NCBI RefSeq assembly: GCF_026236535.1
Contig: NZ_JAHTMW010000005.1
Span: forward strand, 62,001-126,000
Direction: 5' to 3'
Source: Streptomyces sp. SKN60
Lineage (GTDB): Bacteria; Actinomycetota; Actinomycetes; Streptomycetales; Streptomycetaceae
Length of the DNA: 64,000 nucleotides
The notes under the pieces are model-generated. The model saw only the letters and a list, made by a program, of their open reading frames with translations, did not search any database and had not been told where the DNA came from. Of this stretch, positions 47,413 through 55,777 are shown in pieces (positions within the stretch are counted from its first letter, which is position 1; each line of letters starts with the position of its first letter). Made by a program: the position numbers and the translations under genes.

Positions 47413-49019
47413 CCGTGCTCGCCTCCGCCCTCGACACCGGCGGACCCGACCACGCGGCCCACCGCGCCGCCATGCTGGAGAAACTGGTCGCCCTCGACGC
47501 CGAGCACGCCAAGGCGCTCGCGGGCGGCGGCGAGAAGTACACGGCCCGGCACCACAAGCGCGGCAAGCTGCTCGCCCGCGAACGGATCGAGCTGCTCGTC
47601 GACCCCGACTCGCCGTTCCTGGAGCTGTCGCCGCTCGCCGCCTGGGGCAGCGACTACCCCGTAGGGGCGTCCCTGGTGACCGGCATCGGGGTCGTCGAGG
47701 GCGTCGAGTGCCTGATCACCGCCAACGACCCGACCGTGCGCGGCGGCGCCTCCAACCCGTGGACTCTGAAGAAGGCGCTGCGGGCGAACGAGATCGCCTT
47801 CGCCAACCGCCTCCCCGTCATCTCGCTCGTCGAGTCCGGCGGCGCCGACCTGCCCTCCCAGAAGGAGATCTTCATCCCCGGCGGGGCGCTCTTCCGCGAC
47901 CTCACCCGGCTCTCCGCCGCCGGCATCCCCACCATCGCCGTCGTCTTCGGCAACTCGACGGCCGGCGGGGCCTACGTCCCCGGCATGTCCGACCACACCG
48001 TGATGATCAAGGAGCGGTCGAAGGTCTTCCTCGGCGGCCCGCCGCTGGTCAAGATGGCGACCGGCGAGGAGAGCGACGACGAGTCCCTCGGCGGCGCCGA
48101 GATGCACGCCCGCACCAGCGGCCTCGCCGACCACTACGCCGTCGACGAGCCCGACGCCCTGCGCCAGGCCCGCCGGATCGTCGCCCGCCTCAACCACCGC
48201 AAGGCGCACCCCGATCCGGCGGCGGGCCGGGAGCCGGCCGAGCCCCCGAAGTACGACGCGGAGGAGCTCCTCGGCATCGTCCCCGGAGACCTCAAGATCC
48301 CGTTCGACCCGCGCGAGGTGATCGCCCGGCTCGTCGACGGCTCGGACTTCGACGAGTTCAAGCCGCTGTACGGGACGAGCCTGGTGACCGGCTGGGCGCG
48401 GCTGCACGGCTACCCGATCGGCATCCTCGCCAACGCGCAGGGCGTGCTGTTCTCCGCCGAGTCCCAAAAGGCCGCGCAGTTCATCCAGTTGGCGAACCAG
48501 CGCGACATCCCGCTGCTCTTCCTGCACAACACCACCGGCTACATGGTCGGCAAGGAGTACGAGCAGGGCGGCATCATCAAGCACGGCGCGATGATGATCA
48601 ACGCGGTCTCGAACTCGAAGGTGCCGCACCTCTCCGTGCTCATGGGTGCGTCGTACGGGGCCGGGCACTATGGCATGTGCGGCCGGGCGTACGACCCGCG
48701 CTTCCTCTTCGCCTGGCCGAGCGCCAAGTCGGCCGTCATGGGCCCGCAGCAGCTGGCCGGCGTGCTGTCGATCGTGGCGCGCGCCTCGGCGGAGGCGAAG
48801 GGACAGCCGTACGACGAGGAGCAGGACGCCGGGATGCGGGCGTTCGTCGAGGCGCAGATCGAGAGCGAGTCGCTGCCGATGTTCCTCTCCGGGCGGCTGT
48901 ACGACGACGGGGTCATCGACCCGCGCGACACGCGCACGGTCCTCGGGCTCTGCCTGTCCGCGATCCACACGGCACCGGTCGAGGGCGCGCGCGGCGGCTT
49001 CGGCGTCTTCCGAATGTGA
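47409..49019 (+). CDS. Acyl-CoA carboxylase carboxyltransferase (beta) subunit, methylcrotonyl/geranyl-CoA type
   Basis: A 536-residue carboxyltransferase that would move CO2 from biotin to an acyl-CoA. The N-terminal crotonase-like half has RERIELLVDPDSPFLELSPL, NDPTVRGGASNPWTLKK (an SNP...T segment typical of MccB rather than PccB) and GNSTAGGAYVPGMSD. The C-terminal half has FLHNTTGYMVGKEYEQGGI and MGASYGAGHYGMCGRAYDPR. Together with the operon context this points to a methylcrotonyl-CoA carboxylase. GTG 47409 overlaps the previous stop by 4 bp. Confidence 0.93.
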   Translation: MTVLASALDTGGPDHAAHRAAMLEKLVALDAEHAKALAGGGEKYTARHHKRGKLLARERIELLVDPDSPFLELSPLAAWGSDYPVGASLVTGIGVVEGVECLITANDPTVRGGASNPWTLKKALRANEIAFANRLPVISLVESGGADLPSQKEIFIPGGALFRDLTRLSAAGIPTIAVVFGNSTAGGAYVPGMSDHTVMIKERSKVFLGGPPLVKMATGEESDDESLGGAEMHARTSGLADHYAVDEPDALRQARRIVARLNHRKAHPDPAAGREPAEPPKYDAEELLGIVPGDLKIPFDPREVIARLVDGSDFDEFKPLYGTSLVTGWARLHGYPIGILANAQGVLFSAESQKAAQFIQLANQRDIPLLFLHNTTGYMVGKEYEQGGIIKHGAMMINAVSNSKVPHLSVLMGASYGAGHYGMCGRAYDPRFLFAWPSAKSAVMGPQQLAGVLSIVARASAEAKGQPYDEEQDAGMRAFVEAQIESESLPMFLSGRLYDDGVIDPRDTRTVLGLCLSAIHTAPVEGARGGFGVFRM

Positions 49020-49030
49020 GGCCTGCGCTG

Positions 49031-51007
49031 ATGACCGAGCTGATTACCGCTGTCCTGGTGGCGAACCGGGGCGAGATCGCCTGCCGGGTCTTCCGCACCT
49101 GCCGCGACCTGGGCATCGCCACCGTCGCAGTCCACTCCGACGCGGACGCCGACGCCCTGCACGTACGAGAGGCCGACGCGGCCGTACGGCTGCCGGGCGC
49201 GACGCCCGCGGAGACGTATCTGCGCGGCGACCTGATCGTGGCGGCCGCGCTCGCGGCGGGCGCCGACGCCGTGCACCCCGGCTACGGCTTCCTCTCCGAG
49301 AACGCCGACTTCGCGCGGGCCGTGACCGAGGCGGGCCTGGTGTGGATCGGGCCGCCGCCCGCCGCGATCGAGGCGATGGCGTCCAAGACCCGGGCCAAGG
49401 AACTCCTCGGCGTCGCGCCGCTCGACGCCGCCGCGCTCACCGAGGCCGACCTGCCGGTCCTGGTGAAGGCGGCGGCCGGCGGCGGTGGCCGAGGCATGCG
49501 GATCGTACGCGAACTGAGCTCCATGGAAGCGGAGTTGAAGGCGGCGTCGGCGGAGGCGCTGAGCGCCTTCGGCGACGGCGAGGTGTTCGTCGAGCCGTAC
49601 GTCGAGGACGGCCGGCACGTCGAGGTGCAGGTCCTCGCCGACACCCACGGCACCGTCTGGACCCTCGGCACCCGCGACTGCTCCCTCCAGCGCCGGCACC
49701 AGAAGGTCATCGAGGAGGCCCCGGCGCCCGGCCTCCCGGACGCGCTGGTCGAGGAGCTGTACGCGCGGTCGGCGGTCGCCGCGAAGGCCGTCGGGTACGT
49801 CGGCGCGGGCACCGTCGAGTTCCTGGTCGCCGACGTCCCCCAAGCTCTCGGCTTCGCCCGAGCAGGGGGGACCCCCAGGGCGCACTTCCTGGAGATGAAC
49901 ACCCGGCTCCAGGTCGAGCACCCGGTGACGGAGGAGGTCCACGGCCTCGACCTGGTCGCCCTCCAGCTCGCCGTCGCCGAGGGGCGTCCGCTGCCACCGG
50001 AGCCGCCCGCGCCCCGCGGCGGCCACGCCGTCGAGGCCCGGCTCTACGCCGAGGATCCGGCGGGCGGCTGGACCCCGCAGACGGGCGTGCTGCACGCCGT
50101 CGAGTTCCCCGCCGGGCCCGGCCTGCGCGTCGACACGGGCTACGCCTCCGGCGACACGGTCGGCGTCCACTACGACGCCATGCTCGCCAAGGTCGTCGCC
50201 CACGCGCCGACCCGCGCCGAGGCCGTACGCAAGCTCGCCCGCGCCCTGGAACGGGCCCGGCTCCACGGCCCCGCCACCAACCGCGACCTGCTCGTCGCCT
50301 CCCTCCGGCACCCCGACTTCGCCGACCCGGACCGGCTCGGCACCGGCTTCTACGACCGGCACCTGGACGCCCTGACCGCCGCCCCGCCCGCCGGGGCCTC
50401 CGTGGAGCAGGCGGCGGTGGCGGCGGCGCTCGCGGAGGCCGCGAGTAACGCGGGCCGCTTCGGGGGCGGTTGGCGAAACGTCCGCTCGCAGGACGAGACG
50501 CGGACGTACGAGGGGGCCGGGGGCGCGTACGAGGTCCGGTACCGCCCGACCCGTACCGGCGGCCACGAGGTCACCGCCCCGGAGGGCGTCACGGTCGTGT
50601 CCGCCTCCCCGCACCGCGTACGGCTCGAAGTCGCCGGAGTCGTACGGGACTTCGAGATCACCCGCTACCCCGGCGGGGTCGTCCACGTCGGCCCGCACCG
50701 GCTCACCGCCCGACCCCGCTTCACCGACCCCTCCGAGAGCCGGGCGCCCGGCTCCCTGCTCGCGCCCATGCCCGGCACCGTCGTCCGGATCGCCGAGGGC
50801 CTGGCAGCAGGCGCCCGGGTCGAGGCCGGGCAGCCGCTGCTCTGGCTGGAGGCCATGAAGATGGAGCACCGGGTCGTCGCACCCGCCTCCGGCACGCTCA
50901 CCGCGCTCCACGCCGCCCCCGGCCGCCAGGTCGAGGTCGGCGCCCTGCTCGCCGTCGTACAGCCCGCCGTCGTATCGACCGAAGCCCAGGAGGAAGACCC
51001 CGCATGA
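49031..51007 (+). CDS. Acyl-CoA carboxylase biotin carboxylase/biotin carrier (alpha) subunit
   Basis: A 658-residue protein: biotin carboxylase N-terminal domain (VLVANRGEIACRVFRTCRDL), ATP-grasp (VLVKAAAGGGGRGMRIVREL, HFLEMNTRLQVEHPVTEEV), biotin-carboxylase C-terminal domain (AVEARLYAEDP) and a biotinyl domain with EAMKMEH, biotin lysine at ~610. Two oddities. About six residues are missing relative to what I expect between KTRAKELL and LPVLVKA. An insertion of about 14 residues (PQALGFARAGGTPRA) precedes HFLEMNTRLQ and is encoded by a short repeat at 49837-49877. Partner of the beta subunit just upstream. Confidence 0.92.
   Translation: MTELITAVLVANRGEIACRVFRTCRDLGIATVAVHSDADADALHVREADAAVRLPGATPAETYLRGDLIVAAALAAGADAVHPGYGFLSENADFARAVTEAGLVWIGPPPAAIEAMASKTRAKELLGVAPLDAAALTEADLPVLVKAAAGGGGRGMRIVRELSSMEAELKAASAEALSAFGDGEVFVEPYVEDGRHVEVQVLADTHGTVWTLGTRDCSLQRRHQKVIEEAPAPGLPDALVEELYARSAVAAKAVGYVGAGTVEFLVADVPQALGFARAGGTPRAHFLEMNTRLQVEHPVTEEVHGLDLVALQLAVAEGRPLPPEPPAPRGGHAVEARLYAEDPAGGWTPQTGVLHAVEFPAGPGLRVDTGYASGDTVGVHYDAMLAKVVAHAPTRAEAVRKLARALERARLHGPATNRDLLVASLRHPDFADPDRLGTGFYDRHLDALTAAPPAGASVEQAAVAAALAEAASNAGRFGGGWRNVRSQDETRTYEGAGGAYEVRYRPTRTGGHEVTAPEGVTVVSASPHRVRLEVAGVVRDFEITRYPGGVVHVGPHRLTARPRFTDPSESRAPGSLLAPMPGTVVRIAEGLAAGARVEAGQPLLWLEAMKMEHRVVAPASGTLTALHAAPGRQVEVGALLAVVQPAVVSTEAQEEDPA
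49837..49877 (+). repeat. Short interspersed repeat inserted in frame in the biotin carboxylase gene
   Basis: A 41-bp sequence starting CCCCCAAGCTCTCGGC and ending GGGGGGACCCCCA, with an inner TCTCGGCTTCGCCCGAG hairpin. I recognise it as a small repeat that is common in Streptomyces genomes. It interrupts the conserved stretch just before the LEMNTRLQVEHP motif without breaking the frame. Confidence 0.7.
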
Positions 51008-52167
51008 GCACGCTCATAGAGTCCCCGGAACACACCGCCCTCCGCGCCGCCGTCTCCGCCCTCGGCCACCGCCACGGCCCCGGTTTCGACCGCGCCACGC
51101 TCTGGGCGGAGGCCGGCAAGCTCGGCTATCTGGGCGTGAACCTGCCCGAGGAGTACGGCGGCGGGGGCGGCGGCATGACCGAGCTGTCCATCGTCCTGGA
51201 GGAGGCGGGCGCGGCCGGCGCGCCGCTGTTGATGATGGTCGTGTCGCCGGCGATCTGCGGCACGGTCATCGCGCGCTTCGGCACGGAGGAGCAGAAGCGG
51301 GCCTGGCTGCCGGGGCTCGCGGACGGCACCCGCACCATGGCCTTCGGCATCACCGAGCCCGACGCCGGCTCCAACTCCCACCGGATCACGACGACCGCGA
51401 CCCGCACCGAGGACGGCTGGGTCCTCAACGGCCGCAAGGTCTTCGTGTCGGGCGTCGACATCGCCGACGCGACCCTGATCGTCGGCCGCACCTCCGACGC
51501 CCGCACCGGCAGCCTCAAGGCGTGTCTCTTCATCGTGCCGCGCGACACGCCGGGCTTCGGGCGGCGCCACATCGAGATGGAACTCGACGCGAACGAGAAG
51601 CAGTTCGAGCTGACCCTCGACGACGTGCACCTGCCGGCCGACGCGCTGGTCGGTGGGGGTACCTCCCACGCCGGAGGCCGTGGTGGAGAGGACGCGGGCC
51701 TGCTGCAGCTCTTCGCGGGCCTCAACCCCGAGCGGATCATGACGGCCGCCTTCGCGATCGGCATGGGCCGCTACGCGCTCGCGCAGGCCGTGAAGTACGC
51801 GAAGGAGCGCCAGGTCTGGAAGGCCCCGATCGGCGCCCACCAGGCCATCGCCCACCCCCTCGCCCAGGCCCACATCGAACTCGAACTCGCCCGCCTGATG
51901 ATGCGCAAGGCCGCCGCCCTGTACGACGCGGGCGACGACCTGGGCGCGGGCGAGGCGGCGAACATGGCGAAGTACGCCGCCGCCGAGGCGTGCGTGAAGG
52001 CCGTCGACACCTCCGTCCACACCCTCGGCGGCAACGGCCTGACCCGCGAGTTCGGCCTCGCCCGCCTGATCACGGCGGCCCGGGTGGCCCGGATCGCCCC
52101 GGTCAGCCGCGAGATGATCCTCAACTTCGTCTCGCACCAGACCCTGGGCCTGCCGAAGTCGTACTGA
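51004..52167 (+). CDS. Acyl-CoA dehydrogenase
   Basis: A 387-residue flavoenzyme that would make the alpha,beta-unsaturated acyl-CoA. Signatures: AFGITEPDAGSNSHRI (FAD/substrate segment) at ~115, GRKVFVSGVDIADATL, ERQVWKAPIGAHQAIAHPLA, and TLGGNGLTREFGLARL near the C-terminus. An 11-residue Gly-rich insertion (GGTSHAGGRGG) follows LPADALVG and is encoded by a hairpin repeat at ~51651-51690. The start overlaps the biotin carboxylase stop. The HMG-CoA lyase gene I would expect in this operon is absent. Confidence 0.93.
   Translation: MSTLIESPEHTALRAAVSALGHRHGPGFDRATLWAEAGKLGYLGVNLPEEYGGGGGGMTELSIVLEEAGAAGAPLLMMVVSPAICGTVIARFGTEEQKRAWLPGLADGTRTMAFGITEPDAGSNSHRITTTATRTEDGWVLNGRKVFVSGVDIADATLIVGRTSDARTGSLKACLFIVPRDTPGFGRRHIEMELDANEKQFELTLDDVHLPADALVGGGTSHAGGRGGEDAGLLQLFAGLNPERIMTAAFAIGMGRYALAQAVKYAKERQVWKAPIGAHQAIAHPLAQAHIELELARLMMRKAAALYDAGDDLGAGEAANMAKYAAAEACVKAVDTSVHTLGGNGLTREFGLARLITAARVARIAPVSREMILNFVSHQTLGLPKSY
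51651..51690 (+). repeat. Second interspersed hairpin repeat inserted in frame, in the acyl-CoA dehydrogenase gene
   Basis: GGTGGGGGTACCTCCCACG followed by an imperfect complement of CTCCCACG. The GGGGGTACCTCCCA core is another small repeat that I recall as common in Streptomyces. It lies in a surface loop between the beta domain and the C-terminal helices. Confidence 0.6.
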
Positions 52168-52170
52168 GCG

Positions 52171-52225
52171 GCTGACCGGCTGACCGGCTGACCGGCAGAC
52201 CGGTTGGCCGGCGGTTCTAGAACCG
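52171..52225. repeat. 8-bp tandem repeat and palindrome between convergent genes
   Basis: GGCTGACC is repeated three times right after the dehydrogenase stop. A perfect 14-bp palindrome CGGTTCTAGAACCG (52212-52225) contains the stop codon of the opposing gene and may help terminate transcription. Confidence 0.5.
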
Positions 52226-52588
52226 GCAGGGGTGGGTGGACCCGCCGTTGCGCAGGTTCCCGTCGTACACCCAGCCGCTGCCGCGGACGTACGACCAGGT
52301 GTTGCCGTAGCTGTTGGTGACATAGCAGTTCACCGTGATCGCCGTCCCGGACGGCTTGGTGGTCACGGCCGTGCAGGCCCCGTAGGGGCCGACCCTGATC
52401 GGCGCGCTGCCGGCGGCGTAGTCCGTACTGCTGTACGGGTTCAGATTGCTCGGCGGCGCGCCCTGGCTCCAGGGACAGGCGGTCGCCGCCGCCTCGGCGG
52501 CCTCGGCCGGCGCGGCCACGACGACGGCGGGCGCGGCGAGCAGCAGCGCCGCGAGCGCGGTGCGGGCGGCGGTGAGCGATGCGGGCAT
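52217..52588 (-). CDS. Small secreted SH3-like protein
   Basis: A 123-residue exported protein: signal peptide to about residue 31 (LTAARTALAALLLAAPAVVV, cleavage after AEAAEA), then a mature domain of ~90 residues. The mature part has cysteines in ATACPW, GACTAVT, VNCYVTN and HPCRF, enough for two disulfides, and a bacterial SH3-like pattern (GTAITVNCYVTNSYGNTWSY then VRGSGWVYDGNLRNGG). AAGGGG precedes ATG 52588. Probably binds cell-wall or surface material; inferred from the fold only. Confidence 0.82.
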   Translation of the reverse strand: MPASLTAARTALAALLLAAPAVVVAAPAEAAEAAATACPWSQGAPPSNLNPYSSTDYAAGSAPIRVGPYGACTAVTTKPSGTAITVNCYVTNSYGNTWSYVRGSGWVYDGNLRNGGSTHPCRF

Positions 52589-52664
52589 GGCGTACCCCTT
52601 CGGTCGGTGACGGTGGGAGGGCACCAGCGTCCGGGCGGTCCGGCCGGCGGGGCAAGGGACACCC

Positions 52665-52701
52665 GCCGTCCCGGACGGGCCCGGCCCTGTCCCGGACAGG
52701 G
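52665..52701. promoter_or_regulatory. Two tandem dyads with a GTCCCGGAC core between divergent genes
   Basis: CCGTCC-C-GGACGG (52666-52678) and CCCTGTCC-C-GGACAGGG (52685-52701). Their centres are 21 bp apart, two helical turns. They lie between the secreted SH3-like gene and the membrane protein gene. Confidence 0.55.
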
Positions 52702-52791
52702 ATGAGGGTCGAGGGTCGTACGACGGTACGAGGCGGGATCTGGCTCCCCGGTACGACGACGGGGACGCCGTCCGGCCGCGAAGGTGCGGCC

Positions 52792-53238
52792 ATGGCCACC
52801 TCGATCCGTACCATCGCCGCTGCCGACCTGCGCACCTCCGGGCTTGCCTTGCTGGCCCTCCCGGTCGGCCTCGCGGCGAGCGTCCTCGTCCTCGTCGGGC
52901 AGCCCACCCGCGCCGCCCGTCTCCGGTCCCGCCTCTCGCCCGCCGGACCCGGGCGCTGGACCGGCCCCCGGGTTCTGGCCCGGACGGTCCTCGGTCTGCC
53001 CCTGGACGTGACGGCCTTCGTCCTCCTCGCGTACGCCGCCTTCAACACCGTGCGCAATCTCGGCTACCCGCTCTGGTACGCGGACACCGACTACCACCAG
53101 GCCTGGGGCGGCCCCACCCTCGCCGGCGTCTGGGCCGTCCACTCCCTCGGCTGGCTGCTCTGCCTGGCCGTCCTCCTGCACTGGCCGGTGCGCTGGCTGG
53201 CCCTGGGGCAGGCGGCGGTGAGCCGCCGGGTCAGTTGA
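52792..53238 (+). CDS. Four-helix membrane protein, sensor-domain-like
   Basis: A 148-residue protein with hydrophobic segments at ~14-38 (LALLALPVGLAASVLVLVG), ~70-92 (LPLDVTAFVLLAYAAFN) and ~112-135 (GVWAVHSLGWLLCLAVLLHW). The layout resembles the N-terminal sensor domain of some Streptomyces histidine kinases, but no kinase follows. AAGGTG precedes ATG 52792. The 3' end overlaps the opposing VWA gene by 8 bp. Function unknown; shares the tandem dyads with the secreted protein gene. Confidence 0.7.
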   Translation: MATSIRTIAAADLRTSGLALLALPVGLAASVLVLVGQPTRAARLRSRLSPAGPGRWTGPRVLARTVLGLPLDVTAFVLLAYAAFNTVRNLGYPLWYADTDYHQAWGGPTLAGVWAVHSLGWLLCLAVLLHWPVRWLALGQAAVSRRVS

Positions 53239-54484
53239 TGCGGACGGTGCGGGCCCAGTCCGGTGGGGTGTCCGGGACGTAGCCGTCGTCGCCCGGGCGG
53301 AGGCGGTAGTACGGGCGGGGGAAGAGGCCGACGATCGTGCGGCAGGGCGGGGCGGTGGCGGGCCAGGGGGTCTGGCCGTCGGTGAGGACGACCACGACGT
53401 CCGGGCGGGGGTGCCGGCGCAGGGCGGTGGTGAAGCCGGAGCGGAGGTCGGTGCCGCCGCCGCCGATCAGGGTGATGCCCTCCGCCGCGCACAGCGGGTC
53501 GGCGACCCGGGCGGCGGCGTCGCAGGAGACCACGCGCACCAGGTCGCGCCGCCCGCCGACCGCGCGGGAGATCGCCGCCACCTCCAGGAGCGCGGCGCCG
53601 AGTTCCGCGTCGCTGACCGAGCCCGAGGTGTCGATGACCACCGACACCCGGGGCGGCTGGCGCCGCAGGCTCGGCAGGATCGTGCCGGGCAGGGCGACCG
53701 AGCGGCGCGAGGGCCGCCCGTAGCTGTGGTCGTCGCCGGCCCCGGCGCCGCCCACCGCAGCGCGGATCGCCGAGCCCAGCAACTCCCGCCACGGCTGCGG
53801 TGGCTGGAACGCCTCCTCGGCCCACCGCCGCCACCCCGCCGGCGCCTCGCCCGGCGGCCCGGTGAGCCCCTGTGCCACCTTGAAGCGCACCGCGTCCTGC
53901 TCCTGCTCGCTCAGCCCGTCCGCGCCGTCCGGGCCGAGGTCCCACTCCCGCTCCAGGCCGTCGGCGCCGCTGCCGCAGTCCAGCCACAGGTGCAGCCCGC
54001 CGGGCAGGGACTCCAGGCGGATCCGCCGGACGTAGTCCTCCATCAGCTCGTCCTTGGGCACGTTCAGGAGCGCCGGGGTGACGATCCCCTCCGGTGTGTC
54101 GAGCCCGTCCCCGTAGATGTCGTCGTTGATCTCGCAGTCGGCGGCGATGTTGAGCCGCAGCCGGTCGGCCGGCCGCCCCTCGAAGCCCTCGCGGCGGGCG
54201 ATCCGGTCGCCGCGCCCGTGGTGGTCGCGGATCAGGTGCGCCACCTCGTGCACCCACACCCCGGCCAGTTCGTCGACCGACGTGCGCGCCACGAAGCCCG
54301 GCGAGGCGTAGCACCGCCAGTACCGGTCGACCGCCATCGTCGGCACCCGCCGCGACTCGACCACCCGCAGCGCGAACAGGGCCGTCGCCAGGTACGGGCG
54401 CGCCCGCACCGCCCGCAGCCGCGCCGCGTACAGCTTCTCCCGGTCGAGGGAGAGCGGGGCCGTGGCCTCGGTGGGGGCGCTCAT
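53231..54484 (-). CDS. DUF2201 protein: metallopeptidase-like domain plus VWA-like domain
   Basis: A 417-residue protein. The N-terminal DUF2201 domain contains VWVHEVAHLIRDHHGR (HExxH-type, ~85-100) and LNIAADCEINDDI, the usual metal-site arrangement. The C-terminal VWA-like domain (~265-400) contains the MIDAS motif VVIDTSGSVSD and later VVVLTDGQTPW. Proteins of this type work with MoxR ATPases, whose gene overlaps upstream by 4 bp. Probable role in assembling or remodelling a protein complex; the client is unknown. Confidence 0.9.
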   Translation of the reverse strand: MSAPTEATAPLSLDREKLYAARLRAVRARPYLATALFALRVVESRRVPTMAVDRYWRCYASPGFVARTSVDELAGVWVHEVAHLIRDHHGRGDRIARREGFEGRPADRLRLNIAADCEINDDIYGDGLDTPEGIVTPALLNVPKDELMEDYVRRIRLESLPGGLHLWLDCGSGADGLEREWDLGPDGADGLSEQEQDAVRFKVAQGLTGPPGEAPAGWRRWAEEAFQPPQPWRELLGSAIRAAVGGAGAGDDHSYGRPSRRSVALPGTILPSLRRQPPRVSVVIDTSGSVSDAELGAALLEVAAISRAVGGRRDLVRVVSCDAAARVADPLCAAEGITLIGGGGTDLRSGFTTALRRHPRPDVVVVLTDGQTPWPATAPPCRTIVGLFPRPYYRLRPGDDGYVPDTPPDWARTVRIN

Positions 54485-55713
54485 CGGCCCGCCCCCGCCG
54501 TCACGCGGCCCGCCCCCGCCGGCACGCGGTCCGCGCGCCGGGACACGTCCACCACGCCCGCCAGCCGCTCGATCGCCACCGGCACCTCCCACTCCTCCCG
54601 CCGCAGCGCGGCCAGCGTCGTGGCCGGCACCACCACCAGGTCCGGCGGCCCGGTCTCCGCCGCCCGCACGAGCAGCTCCCAGGCCGCGTCCCAACGGGCC
54701 CGCTCCGGCCGGGCGTTGACCGCGGCGACCACGCCCTCCAGGGCGGCCTGCCGCCGGTCCCCGCGCTCCGGGAGCTCCGCGCCCGCCGGGTCGGCGAGCA
54801 GCACCTCCGGGTCCGGCAGGTCCATCCGGTCGATCCAGGCGAGGAGTTCGAGCCCGGGCCCGTCGCCGACCGTCCCCCGCACCAGCTGCGCGAGCACGTC
54901 CCGGGTCGCCCCGGCGGCCGTCGCGAAGGCGATCAGGGACAGCGTCATGTCCCAGCTGCGCGGCGACGGCCACGCGCCGCCCTTGCGGGTCTCGCTGCCC
55001 GGCAGCCGGTGGACGAGGGTGGGCCGGGCGGTGAGCAGCCCGGTCACCGCCCGCCGTGCGAAGTCGACGGCGCCGGGCAGCAGTTCGGGGTCGAGCTGGG
55101 GCAGCGTGGCGCGCGGCCAGGTGCCGCCGAGGCCCCGTACCACCACCTCCGGGTCATGGGTCCACTGCAGATGCACGAAACGGTTGGCGAGCGGCGCGCT
55201 CAGCTCCCACCCGTCCGCCGCCGAGGCGCGCGGATTGGCGGCAGCCACGATCCGTACCCCGGGCGGCAGTTGGAGGGAGCCGATGCGCCGCTCCAGGACG
55301 AGCCGGAGGAGCGCCGCCTGCACGGCGGGCGTGGCCGTGGACAGCTCGTCCAGGAACAGCAGCCCCCGCCCGGCACGGACAAGCCGCACCGCCCAGTCCG
55401 GCGGCGCGAGCGGCACGCCCTGCTCGGCCGGGTCGTCGCCGACGATCGGCAGGCCGGAGAAGTCGGACGGCTCGTGGACGCTGGCGATCACGGTGGTGAG
55501 CGGCAGGTCGAGCGACTCGGCCAGCTGGTGCAGCGCGGCGGTCTTGCCGATGCCGGGCTCGCCCCACAGCAGGACGGGCAGGTCGGCGGCGACGGCGAGG
55601 GTCACGGCCTCCAGTTGGGGGTTGGGGCGGGGTTCGGTGGCGGTGGTGCGGAGGAGGGTGAGGAGGTCGGCGGCGATGTCCAGCTCGGCCGAAGGCTTAG
55701 CAAATGTGGTCAT
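54481..55713 (-). CDS. MoxR-type AAA+ ATPase
   Basis: A 410-residue AAA+ ATPase. Walker A GEPGIGKTAALH at ~54-65, Walker B LLFLDELSTATP, sensor 1 IVAAANPRAS and arginine-finger region PLANRFVHLQW are all present. MoxR ATPases act as chaperones that insert cofactors or assemble complexes with a VWA partner, encoded here immediately downstream (4-bp overlap). ATG 55713 is preferred to a GTG at 55722. The gene upstream encodes an unknown protein 64 bp away, completing a three-gene unit. Confidence 0.92.
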   Translation of the reverse strand: MTTFAKPSAELDIAADLLTLLRTTATEPRPNPQLEAVTLAVAADLPVLLWGEPGIGKTAALHQLAESLDLPLTTVIASVHEPSDFSGLPIVGDDPAEQGVPLAPPDWAVRLVRAGRGLLFLDELSTATPAVQAALLRLVLERRIGSLQLPPGVRIVAAANPRASAADGWELSAPLANRFVHLQWTHDPEVVVRGLGGTWPRATLPQLDPELLPGAVDFARRAVTGLLTARPTLVHRLPGSETRKGGAWPSPRSWDMTLSLIAFATAAGATRDVLAQLVRGTVGDGPGLELLAWIDRMDLPDPEVLLADPAGAELPERGDRRQAALEGVVAAVNARPERARWDAAWELLVRAAETGPPDLVVVPATTLAALRREEWEVPVAIERLAGVVDVSRRADRVPAGAGRVTAGAGR

Positions 55714-55777
55714 AAGGGTCACCGTGGTGTGTGAGGAGGGAAGGGGAGGGCACGGGTCGGCTCAGGCCGGCTCGGGC

